From Lactuca virosa (taxonomy: Eukaryota; Streptophyta; Magnoliopsida; Asterales; Asteraceae): 64,000 bases of DNA. Made by a program: the position numbers and the translations under genes. The stretch is from NCBI GenBank assembly GCA_928212115.1, contig CAKMRJ010005523.1:147688984-147752983 (forward strand), written 5' to 3'. Below the pieces are notes generated by a model. The model saw nothing but the letters and a program-made list of their open reading frames with translations, did not search any database and was not told where the DNA came from. Positions 34,888 through 47,279 of this stretch are shown in pieces. Position 1 is the stretch's first letter, and each line of letters starts with the position of its first letter.

Positions 34888-36713
34888 TGTCACATCCCGA
34901 TGTGAGGTACTTCTAAATTTAACCCCTTTAATTCATTTATATTGCATTTGGTCCCAAAGTTCAAGAAATGGATGCAATAAGGGCCTTAATGGCATTATTA
35001 TAAATTGAGTCCTTCAAAGTACGCCATGCGTACGTGGTGTACACTGAGCATACATCAGTGTATGCTGGGCGTACTTGCTAAATGAGGAAACCCTAATTTT
35101 TAGGGTTTATCTGATATTTAAGCATCCTTATGGCCTCATTTCCCTTCACCTTATTAGCCTCCACTCTCTCATTCGTGTTTGTAACCCTAGTAGACCTTGA
35201 GAAGCCATTTCTAGCTTGAAAGAGTGTGTTTGTGTGCTTAAAAGAAGAAGGAAGGGAGCCAAGCTCATCTTGGAAGAGTGAAGCACTTTGGATCTGGGAC
35301 TTATTCTTCATTTGCAACTTTTCAAAGGTATAAAGCTTGCAAATTTATCTTTTAATCATGTAGTTCTAGAAATGGATGTTTTAATGATGTTTTTTGGTCC
35401 CAAATGTCTTATCTTGATCATGGCATGTTCTTGACGATTTGAGTTGTTCTTTTAGACTCTAGGAGGGGTCCTAAGTCATAAAAATGAAGTCCCAATGGTT
35501 AGTTTTGCTCCATGCGTCTTGTAGAAGGTCTTAATGGATTACGACCTTGAGTTAAGCACTTATTAGGCATGTAAAGTCATAAAGTTGGAAACTTTATGAC
35601 TCTAGAGTGTATTTTAGCCTTGGATCTGAGATATGGACGTAAGTGCATAAGCTATTAAGCACTTAATGAGTTTGAAAGTTGCAAGAGTATGCCCCGCATA
35701 CTCGGAGTACGCCTTGCGTACGAGGTCAACCACCCCGATGGTGGTCAACATGTGAGGCTTGAGTAAGCTCAACGTATCTCCAGAGTACGCCCACGTACTC
35801 GCACTAGGTTAATCCGGTTGAGTTGAATCGGCTGGGTTGACTCAGTTGAATTACTGGGTTTGACCAGTTGACTTTGACCAAGTTTGACTTTGAGGGTATT
35901 TTGGGATTTTGATGGAAATTGGTCATTTGGTGGGAATAGGTGTCGGTTAGAGAGCTAAGATTCAGAGTCGAGACCTTATTAGCTTTTGTTCAGTTTGTGA
36001 GGTGAGTCTTCCTCACTATACTTTTAGGTCGAATGCACCAAGGCCGGGCCATTGGATTGTTATCCTGGTTTATCGTATGTTGGTATGCTGTAGTGATCTG
36101 TTAGATCTTTATCCTGGTATATACAATGATGCTATGCTTAGTGATCTGTAAGATCTGTCTGATTTACTGTTGACTGGTTATATGTATGCTTATCTGTTAT
36201 GTATATGTCGACATGGTTTTGTGTGTTTGGGTTGAGGCGGACCAGTGTAGACTGAAGGCCAAGAGACCTAGGGCGTCTCGGATAGGCTAAAGACCCGATA
36301 GGCATACCAGTCTGGCCGAAGGCCCATAGAACATTCCAGATAGGCTGAAGGCCCGGTGATGCGTACCAGTCATGCTGAAGGTTCTGTAAGCGTACCCGAT
36401 AGACTGTAGGCCGATGGAGTGTTCCAGTCAGGCTGAAGGCTCTGTATGCATGATATCTATGTTATGCTTATGTTATGTGTTGGTACTTTGGGGGATCTCA
36501 CTATGCGTTGGCTTACAATTTTCGGTTATGTTTCAGTTGCTTCGGATGATCGCGGGAAGGCGAAGGCGTGACGGTACACATCCTCATGTTTTGACTTATG
36601 ATTTTGGCAGACTCTGATGTTGAACATGTTTTGAAAACTATGTTTGTAAACAATTTGTAAAATTGGTTGGCTTTAAAATGTTTAAATGTATCATGATTTT
36701 TATGAGTGTTACA
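34888..36713 (+). repeat. 5' LTR of element C
   Basis: TGTCACATCCCG ... GAGTGTTACA, followed by the primer site. Palindrome-like GTACGC/GCGTAC words lie at 35019-35072 and 35687-35800. A TATA-like GATATTTAAG lies near 35111. A repeated block of GGCTGAAGGCCC-type words spans 36230-36440. Confidence 0.85.
35578..35598 (+). promoter_or_regulatory. Conserved LTR hairpin (C)
   Basis: Perfect arms CATAAAGTT / AACTTTATG with loop GGA, 690 nt from the LTR start. Confidence 0.6.
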
Positions 36714-36716
36714 AGT

Positions 36717-36729
36717 TGGTATCAGAGCC
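36717..36729 (+). promoter_or_regulatory. Primer binding site of element C
   Basis: TGGTATCAGAGCC three bases after the LTR end, complementary in type to initiator tRNA-Met. Confidence 0.85.
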
Positions 36730-37502
36730 TTGCTTTTAGTGAATTGGAGGAACACTCATGTGAATACAGTCTCAAACTAAGGAAAAAGATTTTTAAAATA
36801 ATTTTCAAATTGTTTTCAAAATAATCGAAGAGGATTTAATGTGTACGATCAGTCGGATTCAGTAAGTAGACCCCAAATTACCACACTGTTATTTTATCTT
36901 GTGATATGTTAGAACAACATGCTAGTGATAGGATATGGATCTTCAGGAATTGAATGATAGAATTTCTTTATTATATGATGTCTGATAGCCTAGGGTTCCT
37001 CCTTATATGAATTTGACATCATTACTTTAGTTGCTTAGTGTATACATCATAGTTATACATAACTAAGATTCTATAGCCTGAGAATGTTTGGTTTGGCCTT
37101 ATTTCATATTCTTGTTTGATGAAGGGCTTAGGGTAGGATCAGATACTCGACTGTCTATAGGGTCCAATGTTATGTATGATGAGCATACACGAGTGTTGCA
37201 GGGTTGGTGGATGTTTCATGGATGTGTTGTGTGGGGTCAGTCGGCCAGTTTCATAATGTTTAGCCTTCCTCTAGGGAGTGAGGATTGAGTGTATGCGTAT
37301 GCTAGTGTGTATTGTTAGGGTTGTTGTTATGATCCTCTGAGACAAATACGGGTTGTTTTGGAAGGTAGTATGGGCCCGTACTACTTAAAGCACAGGACCC
37401 GTACACATAACAGGGAAGTCACAACCCCTAGGGCTCTGTTGGGAGTTGGTTCCCTTGATATGATATGCATGTTATTTGATATCTCCCTGGTTTATTTTCA
37501 GT
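36730..37502 (+). other. 5' leader of element C
   Basis: About 770 nt without a supported ORF, between primer site and the gag start at 37503. Confidence 0.6.
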
Positions 37503-38700
37503 ATGGTGATGACGCGTCTTTTCGAGGCAGGATCCGGGATAGGTGGCCAGAGTGGGCCAGCTATGCCCGAGGACAGGATTAGGGAGATCCTTCAGGAGGA
37601 GGTTGTTGCTCACTTTTGAGTACAATTTCCATAGATGTTTAGGTCTATTAAGACCGCCATGGTGGAGTATTTTGATGAGCATTATGTTGCTTTGTCTGAG
37701 GCTGCTGCTACTGCAGCCACCGCAACCATTGCCGCTGCTGGGGTTGGTGCTGGGAGAGTTTTCCAGTATCGGGACTTCGACAATATGAATCCCCTGACAT
37801 TTGATGGAGTTCAGGACCCGATCATAGCCATGAGGTGGCTATCTGAAATTTAGTGGTGTTTCTTCACTTGCTCTTGCCCAAATGACCAGAAGGTCAGGTG
37901 CGCTTTGAACCTTCTGAGGTCGGGAGCGAAGGATTGGTGGAGACTTGTGACTAGCTCGTATTCTTCTGAGCAGAGAGCTGCTATGTCTTTGGAGCAGTTC
38001 TATAAGATGTTCCATTCTAGATATGTGCTGCTGGTGGAGCGTGAGAGGTTGGCCCAGGAGTACTTGGATCTGAGTCAGGGGACTGAGTTGTTGATGGAGA
38101 TCACCAAGATGTTCACGGAGAGTGCCATGTTTTGTCATGCGTTTGCTACTTTTAAGCAAGCTCAGATGACCCGTTGCTTGAGCAAGCTCAAGACAGGTAT
38201 CAGACAGTTTGTATCTACTCAGCTTTATGTTTCTTTGTTGGAGTTACAGAGGCCGCCAGGCGGTGTGAGATTGAGATGGAGCTCCAGTCGAGGGAGCAGA
38301 GACCGGCTCTGACACAGTCGCAGCCTGAGAAGAAGCGGTTCAAGGCCACTCATACTAAATCTATATAGCAGAACGCATTAGTAGGAAGTGTGGTAAGGTT
38401 CATGTGGGGCCTGTCGATCAGGAGGTGTGTGCCACAAATGTGGAAATGAGGGGCACTATGCGAGGGATTGCCGCCAGCCTGCCCTAGCTCTGAGTTCCAG
38501 GATTTGCTATCACTGTGATCAGGTTGGCCATGTGAAGGTCAATTGTATATTACTTTCCGCCAAGCCGGCACAGGCCCCGACACCAGCTACTTTGAGGATC
38601 ACCGATGGGCGTCAGGGGAGGGCGGAGCCCCCGAGGGCTCGGGGTCGTGCTTTGCAGCTCACTACCGAGGAGGCTAGAGCAGCTCTAGATGACGTCACTG
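37503..38700 (+). pseudogene. Gag polyprotein, element C
   Basis: The start chosen is ATG 37503 (MVMTRLFEAGSG), aligned with element A's MVVTRFGTGGSG. The same frame carries the capsid-like domain: RVFQYRDFDNMNPLTFDGVQ, then CALNLLRSGAKDWWRLVT, FYKMFHSRYVLLVERERLAQ and the linker SLLELQ. Zinc knuckles CHKCGNEGHYARDC and CYHCDQVGHVKVNC follow near 38430 and 38505, and it ends LTTEEARAALDDVTG at the candidate intron. In-frame stops lie at 37617, 37632 and 37851, and a double frameshift lies between about 38240 and 38427. It would package element RNA; this copy is broken. Confidence 0.83.
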
Positions 38701-38858
<158 letters not shown>

Positions 38859-40505
38859 GTACGTTCGTAGTGAACTCTTTGCCTGCTCTTGAGTTGTTTG
38901 ACTCGGGTGCGAGTCGGTCTTTTGTATCTCGGTCATTCAGTAGGGAGTTTGATATGCCTATTGGAGAGATAGAGTGTCCGTTGCGCATTTCTATCACCAA
39001 CGAACACGAGGTTTCTGCATCTACAATATATTAGGATTGTGTATTGGAGATCTTCGTGGTGCCTTATCCGATTGATTTGATCCGTATCCCCATGGGGGAT
39101 GTATGCGTGATAGTGGGTATGGACTGGCTGAGCAGGTTTGGTGCCATGATTGATTGTGAGGGCCAGCGAGTGGTAGGTTGAACCCCAAGTGAGGGAGAAC
39201 TGGTTATCTATGGGTAGGCACTAGGGTTGGTTCAGGGTTTTGTTCGGTAGCCAGGGCTCGTCAGTATATTCAGCACGGGTGTGCAGGTTACTTGGCTTAT
39301 GTGGTTGATACTCGAGTTGGGGATCATATTTCAGTTTCCGAGGTTCCAGTTGTCAGGTAGTTTTAGATGTATTCCAGGAAGAGTTACCCGGTGTGCCTCT
39401 CGAGAGGCAGGTTGAGTTTAGGATTAATCTCGTGCCAGGTGTGGCCCCGATTGCCAAGGCGCCGTACTGCTTGGCAGCGCCTGAGATGGAGGAGTTGTCA
39501 TCTCATCTGTCGGAGCTTCTAGGAAGATAGTTCATCAGACTGAGCAGTTCACCATGGGGAGCGTCGATACTGTTCGTCAAAAAGAAGGATGGTTCACACC
39601 GGATGTGCATTGATTACCGGGAGTTGAACAAGATAACGGTGAAAAACCGTTATCCCCTTCCTCGGATTGATGACCTATTTGATCAGTTGCAGGGAGCATC
39701 TTGGTTCTCCAAGATAGATCTGAGGTCTGGGAATCATCAGGTTGGAGTGAGAAAGGAGGACGTGGAGAAGAGCACGTTCCAGACTCGTTATGGGCATTAC
39801 GAGTTTGTGGTGACGCCATTTGGGCTCACCAATGCGCCTGCTGTGTTTTTGGATTTGATGAATCAGGTATGCAGGCCGATGCCAACCGATCAGTTATTGT
39901 GTTTATTGATGATATCTTGGTGTATTCCAAGACCAGAGAACAGCATGAGGAGCACCTTCGAGAGCTTTTGGGGGTTTTAAGGCAAAAATGACTTTATGCC
40001 AAGTTCTCGAAGTGCGAGTTTTGGTTACGAGTGGTCCAATTCCTTGGGCACCTCGTTAACCAGGATGGGATTTTGGTGGATCCGGCCAAGATCGAGGCTG
40101 TGATGTAGTAGGAGGTCCAGAAATCTCCCTCTGAGATAAGGAGTTTCTTAGTTTTGGCAGGGTACTATCTCCAAGATTGCGGTACCCCTCACTAGTCTGA
40201 CGAGGAAGGGGGTGGATTTCCAATGTGGTCCTGAGCAACAGTCGACATTTGAGACTCTTCGACAGATGTTACGTCAGTCCCCGTTATTGACCCTCCTAGA
40301 GGGAGTCGAGGATTTTATGGTATTCTGTGATGCATCCATCACCGGTTTAGGGGCGGTCCTCATGCATGTGTCACGATATCCCACACATGATTTGGAGTTG
40401 AGGGAAGTGGTGTTCGCCATAAAGATTTGGAGACACTATCTATATGGGGTCCGTTATAATGTCTACATGGATCACAAGAGTTTGAGATATCTGATGGACC
40501 AGCCG
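38859..40505 (+). pseudogene. Protease, RT and start of RNase H, element C
   Basis: Protease ELFDSGASRSFVS has an intact DSG. VGMDWLSRFGAMIDC and LERQVEFRINLVPG follow. RT has LFVKKKDGSHRMCIDYREL, WFSKIDLRSG, EFVVTPFGLTNAP and, after a frameshift near 39880, VIVFIDDILVYSK. RNase H begins with VFCDASITGLGAVL. The frame is broken by TAG codons at 39032, near 39178, 39355 and 39528, by a frameshift near 39880, and by further stops near 39990 and 40106. The coding region is cut off by element D's LTR after the second RNase H motif DHKSLRYLMDQP. Confidence 0.86.
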
Positions 40506-42255
40506 TGTAACATCCTTAAAACATGACCCAAAAATTTCAAATTTTATTTAAGTAAAAACAGCATTCCCAAGACATTGTTCATACATCCCAATAAAATAAG
40601 TATGTCAAACATCATGAAAATCAGAGTATGTCCCATAAACAGAATCCATATGGTGTGTGCGATGCAGTCAACCCGAGCTCTTCCCCTTGGAACCGGAAGT
40701 ACCTGAAACATAAACTAAAAACCATAAGCACAAAGCTTAGTGAGTTCCCCAAGATACCGCATACCATACATATCATATAACGGGCCCCACCTACACCCGC
40801 ATAACGGGCCCCCCACACTCGCATAACGGGCCCTGCCCAATGAGATACAGGCCTCGCCCAAAATAACATGCATATAAAATCAAATACAAGTATCACACAG
40901 ACAACAAGTATACTAACATAACCAATCCAGGGTCAACTTTGGTACCTTAGACCCGCTAAACCTAGTAAGGAAACTCACATCGAATGCCGAGTCTCACTGA
41001 AATAAATCCCTAGCTGCTACCCTGACGACTCCTCGAGCTAACAGTACACAATAACACCAAATTAACACTTGGGTTCCATTCTATACTCAATAATCCATTC
41101 TTGGGGTAAAATGACCATTTTACCCCTGCCCAAATATGATCCAAGACCAAGGCCCAAAATCACTTATTCCTCCAAGGCTCATTTCTGGCCCAGTTTTCCA
41201 AATTGGGTCCAAACCCCCAATATAGGCCTTACCCCTAGGCCCAATAAACTTCCTTATTCCAAAGGCTCAATTTCAGATGACCCATAAGGCCCAAAACAAC
41301 AATGTCCAACCGAGGCCCAATAGATGAAAAGCCTAATCACTTAGTACGTGGGGCGTACTCGACTGTACGCTAAGCGTACGAGCATGTACGCCTAACGTAC
41401 TCACTTATTAAGCCATTTCTCCAATAAGCTCTTAATTACTTAAGTCCAAGCGTCCTAAACACAGGTCTGAGTCATATGCAACATCATAAAATATAAAGTC
41501 ATAAACTTAGTGGCTTTGCATGCCCCAAACGAACCCAATCCCGAAATAAAACACTCTACTTCCATAAAATGAACTCAAACTTATGCATGGATGGTTCAAA
41601 GCTTCAAAGATGGCAACTTTATGACTCTAGGACCAAAAGAGCACCAAGAGTAGCAACTCTAAGCTTCAGAAATGATAATAATCCACAAGATCTCACTATG
41701 GGACCAAAAAGGGTTCAAATACTTAAGAAAGGAGATCTAAGCTATAGCACAACAAGTTCAAAGATTTATACCTCAAATGAGTGCCAAAAGATGATGATAA
41801 CTCGGATATTGAAGCTCAAGCTCCAAAAAATATTCTTCACCAACTTCTTCCTCTTCCTTCCAAGGCACTAAACTACTAAAAATACACTCCTCAAGGTCAA
41901 GAACACACCAAGATGCTATAGGGTTCGATATTAGGGTTTCTGGACAATAGAGGGTGATAAGGAGGCTAACACTTAGGACTTAATGGCATTATATAGGGCT
42001 TGAACCCTAGAAATCAGGGTTTTGAGTCTGATCACGTACGCTGCACGTACCACCTTGTACGCTGTGCGTATGTGCATGCCTCCGCGTTTATGATGATCCT
42101 TCTACGCCCCGCGTACACCAGGCTTGCGCTCAACGTACGACCTCGACTAAGCCCACTCATATGGCCCAATCCACTAATCCCAATATAACTTAACTGATAT
42201 ATACAATTAAATAAATAATTTAATAAATATTACCTTAGAACCATCAGACGTTATA
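40506..42255 (-). repeat. 3' LTR of element D
   Basis: On the + strand it runs from TGTAACATCC to GACGTTATA, next to a polypurine tract; the sense-strand start reads TATAACGTC (TG to TA). GTACGC/GCGTAC palindrome clusters are at 42035-42140 and 41343-41402, with sense-strand TATA near 41990. A degenerate form of the LTR hairpin may sit at 41497-41519. Confidence 0.83.
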
Positions 42256-42270
42256 ATTCTCCCCCACTTG
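42256..42270 (-). promoter_or_regulatory. Polypurine tract of element D
   Basis: The minus strand reads CAAGTGGGGGAGAAT, abutting the LTR and following the pol stop at 42273-42275. Confidence 0.75.
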
Positions 42271-42272
42271 GA

Positions 42273-43700
42273 TCAGACTTCGTCCTCAAAGTCCTCTGCC
42301 CCAAACAACTCTAGATAGTGCTCCCTCATCTCTTCCTCAGGCTCCCAAGTCCACTCTGATCCCTTGAGGTGCAGGCACTGCACCTTCACCAGCTCGACTA
42401 CCTTGTTCCTCAAGGTCTTCGTCTTTCGATCCAAAATCGCCACCGGTATCTCAATATAATTCAGGTGGTCATCCACCTGAATATCCTCCAATGGTACCAC
42501 TGCGGAATCATCCACTAGACACTTCCGTAGCTGGGAGACGTGGAACACACTATGAATCTGTCCAAGTTCATCCGGAAGATCCAATCAATAAGCAACCCGG
42601 CCCACCCGAGCCAAAACCCTGAATGGACCAATATACCTGGGGCCTAGCTTGCCCCACTTCCTGAACAGTATAACACATTTCCAAGGTAACACCTTCAGAA
42701 GAACCATATAACCAACCCGGAACTCCAAGTCTGACTGGCGTCTATCGGCATAACTCTTCTGCCGACTCTAAGCTGTCTGAAGCCTGCTCCGAACCTGCTG
42801 AATCACCTTGGTGGTCTTGAGTACCACCTCAGTACTCCCCATAACTCGCTGACCGACCTAACCCCAACAAATCCGGGTCCTGCACTTCCTCCTATAGAGC
42901 ATCTAAAAAAGGAGGTTGATCAATGCTAGCGTGATAACTGTTATTATACAAAAATTCCGCTAACGGAAGATACGTATCCCAACTCCCACTGAAATCCAAC
43001 ACACAAGCACACAGCATATCCTCAAGAGTATGGATAGTCCGCTTACTCTGACCATCGGTCTGTGGATGAAATGTCGTACTAAAATGGAGACGAGTGCCCA
43101 ACTCGTCATTAAACCACTTCCAAAACCTGGAAGTTAAGCGGACATCCATGTCCGAAACCACTGATAGTGGCACCCCATGACGTGCCACTACCTCCCTCAT
43201 ATAAATCTCGGCCAACTTCTCTGCAGATATATTCTCCTGGATTGGAATGAAATGCGCGCTCTTGGTCAAACGATCCATGATGAACCAGATAGAATCCATT
43301 ATGTGCGCAGTACTGGGAAGTTTTGTGATAAAATCCATAGTGATGTCTTCCCATTTCCATACGGGAATCTCCAACGGTTGCGTCTTGCCATGAGGTTGCT
43401 GATGCTCGGCCTTGACTTTCCTGCAAGTTAAGCACCACTCCACGTACCATGCCACATCCCGCTTCATGCAGGGCCACTAATAATCAGGACAAAGATCCCT
43501 ATACATCTTCGTCGCCCCAGGATGAATGGAGAATCTCGAATTGTGGGCCTCCTCCATCAGGACTTGGCGCACACCGACCCAGTACGGAACCCAGACTCTC
43601 CGATGCAGAGTCAATAATCTGCGGCTATCATAATCAACGGAAGCCACCTGGCCCACAATACGATCGCTCTTCCGGTGCTCTTCCTTCATAGCCTCAATCT
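42273..43700 (-). pseudogene. Integrase with chromodomain-like tail, element D
   Basis: The zinc region IHPGATKMYRDL ... CLTCRKVKAEHQQPHGK is near 43530-43380. Core motifs MDFITKLPSTA and SVVSDMDVRLTSRFWKWF are present, but the last catalytic Glu is replaced: the usual SER reads SKR in TDGQSKRTIHTLE. A frame break lies near 42892. A decayed GKLGPRYIGPFRV module follows and then the tail LNYIEIPVAILDRKTKTL ... SEWTWEPEEEMREHYLELF to the TGA. The D-D-K change would abolish strand transfer. Confidence 0.85.
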
Positions 43701-44330
43701 GTTGCTAACGAATCCGCTCCAACAACGGAGTAATCATGGTCATCCTCAAACATTGGTCTCTGATCAGAGCCGCGACCACCTTCCAGCTAAGAGCATCGGC
43801 CACCACATTGACCTTCCCCGGGTGGTAAAGGATCTCACAATCATAATCCTTCACCACCTCCAACCATCGATGCTGCCTCATATTCAGATTCGGCTGATCC
43901 ATCAAGTACCTCAGGCTCTTGTGATCCGTGTAGATGGTACACCGGACCCCATATAGCTAATGTCGCCAAATATTGAGGGCAAACACCATGACCCCCAGCT
44001 CCAAATCATGCGTCGGATAGTTCTCCTCATGAAGCTTCACATGCCTTAAAGCGTAAGCGATCACGCGACCCTGCTGTATCAACATTGCCCCTAAACCTGT
44101 GATCAAAGCATCACAATAAACCACGAAGTCATCAACACCCTCCGACAGGGTCTGAATCGGCGCCTCACACAACCGTTGTCTAAAGTCTCAAAAGCTGCAT
44201 GCTGCCCAGCCTCCCAGCGAAAAGTCATCGATTTCTTGGTCAGTCAGGTCAAGGGAAGAACGATCTTGGACAAATCCTAAATAAATCTCCGATAATATCT
44301 AGCCAAACCAAGAAAGATCTAAATCTCAGA
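43701..44330 (-). pseudogene. RNase H and RT connection, element D
   Basis: Motifs VYCDALITGLGAMLIQ, HDLELGVMVFALNIWRH and, in the next block, NLNMRQHRWLEVVKDYDCEI. The third acidic motif lies in a frame with a stop near 43957. The connection segment 44173-44330 shows a frameshift near 44180. Confidence 0.8.
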
Positions 44331-45065
44331 TGGAGACCTCAGAACCTCCCACTGCATCACAGCCTCGACCTTGGCCAGATCGACCAGAATACCCTTCTGG
44401 TTGACAAGGTGCCCCAGAAACTGCACCTCGCGCAACCAGAACCCACACTTGGAGAACTTTGCAAAATGTCTCTCGCTCCTCAATGTCTCCAGCACCTCCC
44501 TCAAGTGCTCCTCGTGCTTCTCCTGAGTCTTGAAATAAACCAAGATATTATCAATAAATACTATCGCAGATCGATTCAACATCAGTCTGCACACATGGTT
44601 CATGACATCAATGAACGCAGTCGGAGCATTGGTGAGCCCAAAAGGCATCACCAAGAACTCATAATAACCATATCGAGTCCCGAAAGTGGTCTTCTGCACA
44701 TCCTCATCCCGTACCTGCATCTTCTGATAACCCGATTGCAAATTAATCATGGAGAACCAAGATGCACACTGAAGCTGGTCGAAAAGATCATCAATCCTCG
44801 GGAGGGGATAACGGTTCTTCACCGTTACCTTATTCAACTCCGGGTAGTCAATACACATACGATGAGACCCATCCTTCTTCTTCACAAACAGAATCGGTGC
44901 TCCCCAAGGCGAACTGCTCGACCTAATAAATCGTTTGTCTAACAGCTCCTGCAGCTGTGTAGACATCTCCTGCATCTCGGGAGGAGCCAGCCAATACGAT
45001 ACTCTGGCTATCGAAGCCGCACCTAGGACCCTCCGGTCCCAGAACTCAGGTGGACCCTCCGGTCC
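44319..45065 (-). pseudogene. Reverse transcriptase palm, element D
   Basis: Readable without interruption from RT leader to connection: ARVSYWLAPPEMQEMSTQL, ILFVKKKDGSHRMCIDYPEL, WFSMINLQSGYQKMQV, FLVMPFGLTNAPTAF, IVFIDNILVYFK. The catalytic FIDD box reads FIDN, so the second Asp is lost, and the DLRSG motif reads NLQSG. It would be catalytically dead even if expressed. Confidence 0.87.
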
Positions 45066-46597
45066 TAACCCAATAAGCTCATAATAACAATACTCGGCAT
45101 AAATCACAGAGACATAATGCAAAATATCACAATACACAAATAAGCACATAAGACATCTCAGTCACACAAGGATACCACTCATGGTAAGTATAGTGAGAAG
45201 ACTCACCTCGAATGATGAACAACCCCTAAAAATGCTGTTGCCATGCACCGGCCTCTAACTCTGATCCAAATCCACAATTAACCCAATTAGGAACTAAGTC
45301 CTGACTCTCACTCATTAGGTCTACAGGAGGTACACTAACCAGACCATCAACAACCAAAAACCCATTGGGCCCACCAAGGCCCACTAATAAATAGGCTCTC
45401 CCGAGGCCCAACTCTCAAGTCAAAAAGGCAAGCCCAACCCAAGGGCCCAAAGCACCTATATATAATCCTCTGGTCCGAAACTCTATTTCAACAAGCCCAA
45501 ACTCCAGGCCCAACACTCAAGGCCTAAAATGAGACTTAGCCCATAAGTCCACAGTGAGGTTACGCGGGGCATACCTCTCTTGGTACGCTCAGCGTACTCA
45601 CGAATCCAGATTGGCCATCGGGGACACTGGGGCAGTACGCGGGGCGTACAGGAATTACGCTCAGCGTACTCCCTAGATTCACTCTTTCTACTCACTTGGT
45701 CTTAATCAGTTAAGACATTACCTTAAACCCCAGATCTGGACTCTCTAATGGCCCTTGCTCCATAAAGTCGGTGACTTTAAGCCTTTGCATGGCTGATTAG
45801 GTCGCAAACACTCAAAACACTCATCCTCTTTCCTCATAAAGCTCATAACTCATGCATGGCTTACTTCTAACGTCCAAGATTGGATTTTTATGACTTTACT
45901 CCACAAAATACACTAAAAGGGGATTGATCAAGGTCTCTAGAGCTCATCATCTCATAAAGTCTCCATCTTTTGGGACAAAACCCTAAAATACTCCATATAA
46001 ATGCACAATTTAAAAGAGTGAGAAAGCTTGAAGCTTTATACCTCTATGTGAAGCTTTCCACACAGCTAAGCTCAGATCCAAAAGCCTGGACTCACACTCC
46101 TTCTTCACCAAGGCTTCTTCTCCTCTTCAAGAAAACAAGATTACACTCACAAGCTCTCAAATGCACTCACAAGCTATAAGAACGATGATTTAGGGTTAGG
46201 AGGGTTTGGTGTTTGGGAATGGTGGCCAGGAATGAGGCCATCATATCCTTTATATAGGGGACTCAACAACAATTAGGGTTCCACTCTGTGCCTAGTACGC
46301 CTAGCGTACTAGGTGACTCCGCTTGAAAATCACGCACATGAGTACGCTAAACGTACACATATGTACGGCCAGCGTACTCAGCTGCCACCTTTCTCAAATA
46401 AGGGACTTATCTTGCCACAACTTCAAACTTCCATTACTTCCTCGATATAACCTTGATTCCCATGAACCTCTAAGCCACAGAAAGGTGACGAGATGCCCTA
46501 AGCTTCTAGCAACTCGTCGCAACCCCGAGACTTCCTCATGTCCGGGTTGCAGCCCATGAACCCTAACCACTGACGACCCGAAACAAGATGTTACACC
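45066..46597 (-). repeat. Truncated solo LTR inserted between protease and RT of D
   Basis: Non-coding and LTR-like. Its sense-strand start TGTAACATC is clear at 46597. Sense-strand TATA is near 46250, and GTACGC/GCGTAC clusters lie at 46293-46380 and 45553-45672. The other end lacks the segment usual for these LTRs and lies near a duplicated GGACCCTCCGGTCC (about 45022 and 45052), so the left border is a deletion scar and is approximate. Confidence 0.7.
45761..45781 (-). promoter_or_regulatory. Conserved LTR hairpin with compensatory change (solo LTR in D)
   Basis: CATAAAGTC / GACTTTAAG around GGT. The T:A pair next to the loop in the other copies is C:G here, keeping the stem; one outer mismatch is present. 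Confidence 0.55.
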
Positions 46598-47127
46598 AGG
46601 CAAATCCTCCGGGAACATATCCGGATAATCCTGCACAATCGGCACCTCCAAGTTCGCCTTACCCTAATCCCGGGTAGCCATGACATAGGCGACAAAACCC
46701 AAACAACCCTAATGAAGATAGCGTCTGGCCCTCGCCGAAGAACACATAATCAGCCCATGCTGCAGTCTCTCACCCTGAATCACAAACTCTCCCCCACTTG
46801 GGATCCGAACCCAAACTAACTGCTGCTCATAGTTGATCACAACCCCCTTAGGGCTCAACCAATCCATGGCCATGATAGCCTTGTTCCTAGGCAGAGGAAT
46901 GGGAACTTGATCAACCAGATACTGCTCACTGAATAACTGGAGAGTACAACCTAGATGAACCCTTGCAACCCAAACAGACCTATCATCAGCAATCTTGACA
47001 TCTAGAGGAAAATCCATCTCACTCGGAGCTCCAACAAATCTCTTGCTAAGCGCAAGAGATACAAACGATCGAGTAGCCCCAAAATAAACTAATACCAAAG
47101 CCGAGAAGCCGTTCATAAGGAACGATC
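46598..47127 (-). pseudogene. Protease and RT leader, element D
   Basis: The segment reads GSFLMNGFSALVLVYFGATR: the DSG of the active site has become YFG. It runs on through DWLSPKGVVINYEQQLVWVR to ARARRYLH, a break near 46709, then PIVQDYPDMFPEDLPGV at the solo LTR junction. The open frame runs through the candidate intron without a stop. Confidence 0.83.
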
Positions 47128-47196
47128 CTAAAATGTAACATATAAACATAAGCAAACAATTAAATATGAATATAGAGATTAGGAGAAGATATATAC
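47128..47196 (-). other. Candidate 69-nt GT-AG intron between gag and protease, element D
   Basis: On the minus strand GTATATATCTTC ... TACATTTTAG, same length, position and phase as in A. It holds no in-frame stop, so retention would insert 23 mostly hydrophobic residues. Confidence 0.55.
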
Positions 47197-47279
47197 TCTT
47201 CACAACATTGGGAGCTGCACGCGCCTATTCTGCTGTCAGCTGAAAAGCCTGCTCTTCGCCGCAGGCGCATCTGCCCGGC
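47197..47279 (-). pseudogene. C-terminal end of gag, element D
   Basis: A short remnant equivalent to A's ADALAVKSRTFQLTTKEARA segment, with one frameshift and a stop in place of the Lys/Glu codon. It ends abruptly at the LTR of element E. Confidence 0.65.

Larger units (their letters stand above)
40506..47279 (-). mobile_element. Ty3/gypsy chromovirus-like element D, 3' part, inserted in C
   Basis: Minus-strand element with 3' LTR 40506-42255, polypurine tract, chromodomain-like tail, integrase, RNase H, RT, protease, a candidate intron and the very end of gag. It stops at 47279, where element E's LTR begins. The probable target duplication on the left is AGCCG (40501-40505). A solo LTR (45066-46597) interrupts it between protease and RT. 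The 5' part (gag and 5' LTR) must lie beyond E. Confidence 0.86.

Noticed and set aside
36513..36755. Minus-strand ORFs across C's LTR and primer site
   Set aside because: They cross regulatory sequence of the element and lack any domain.
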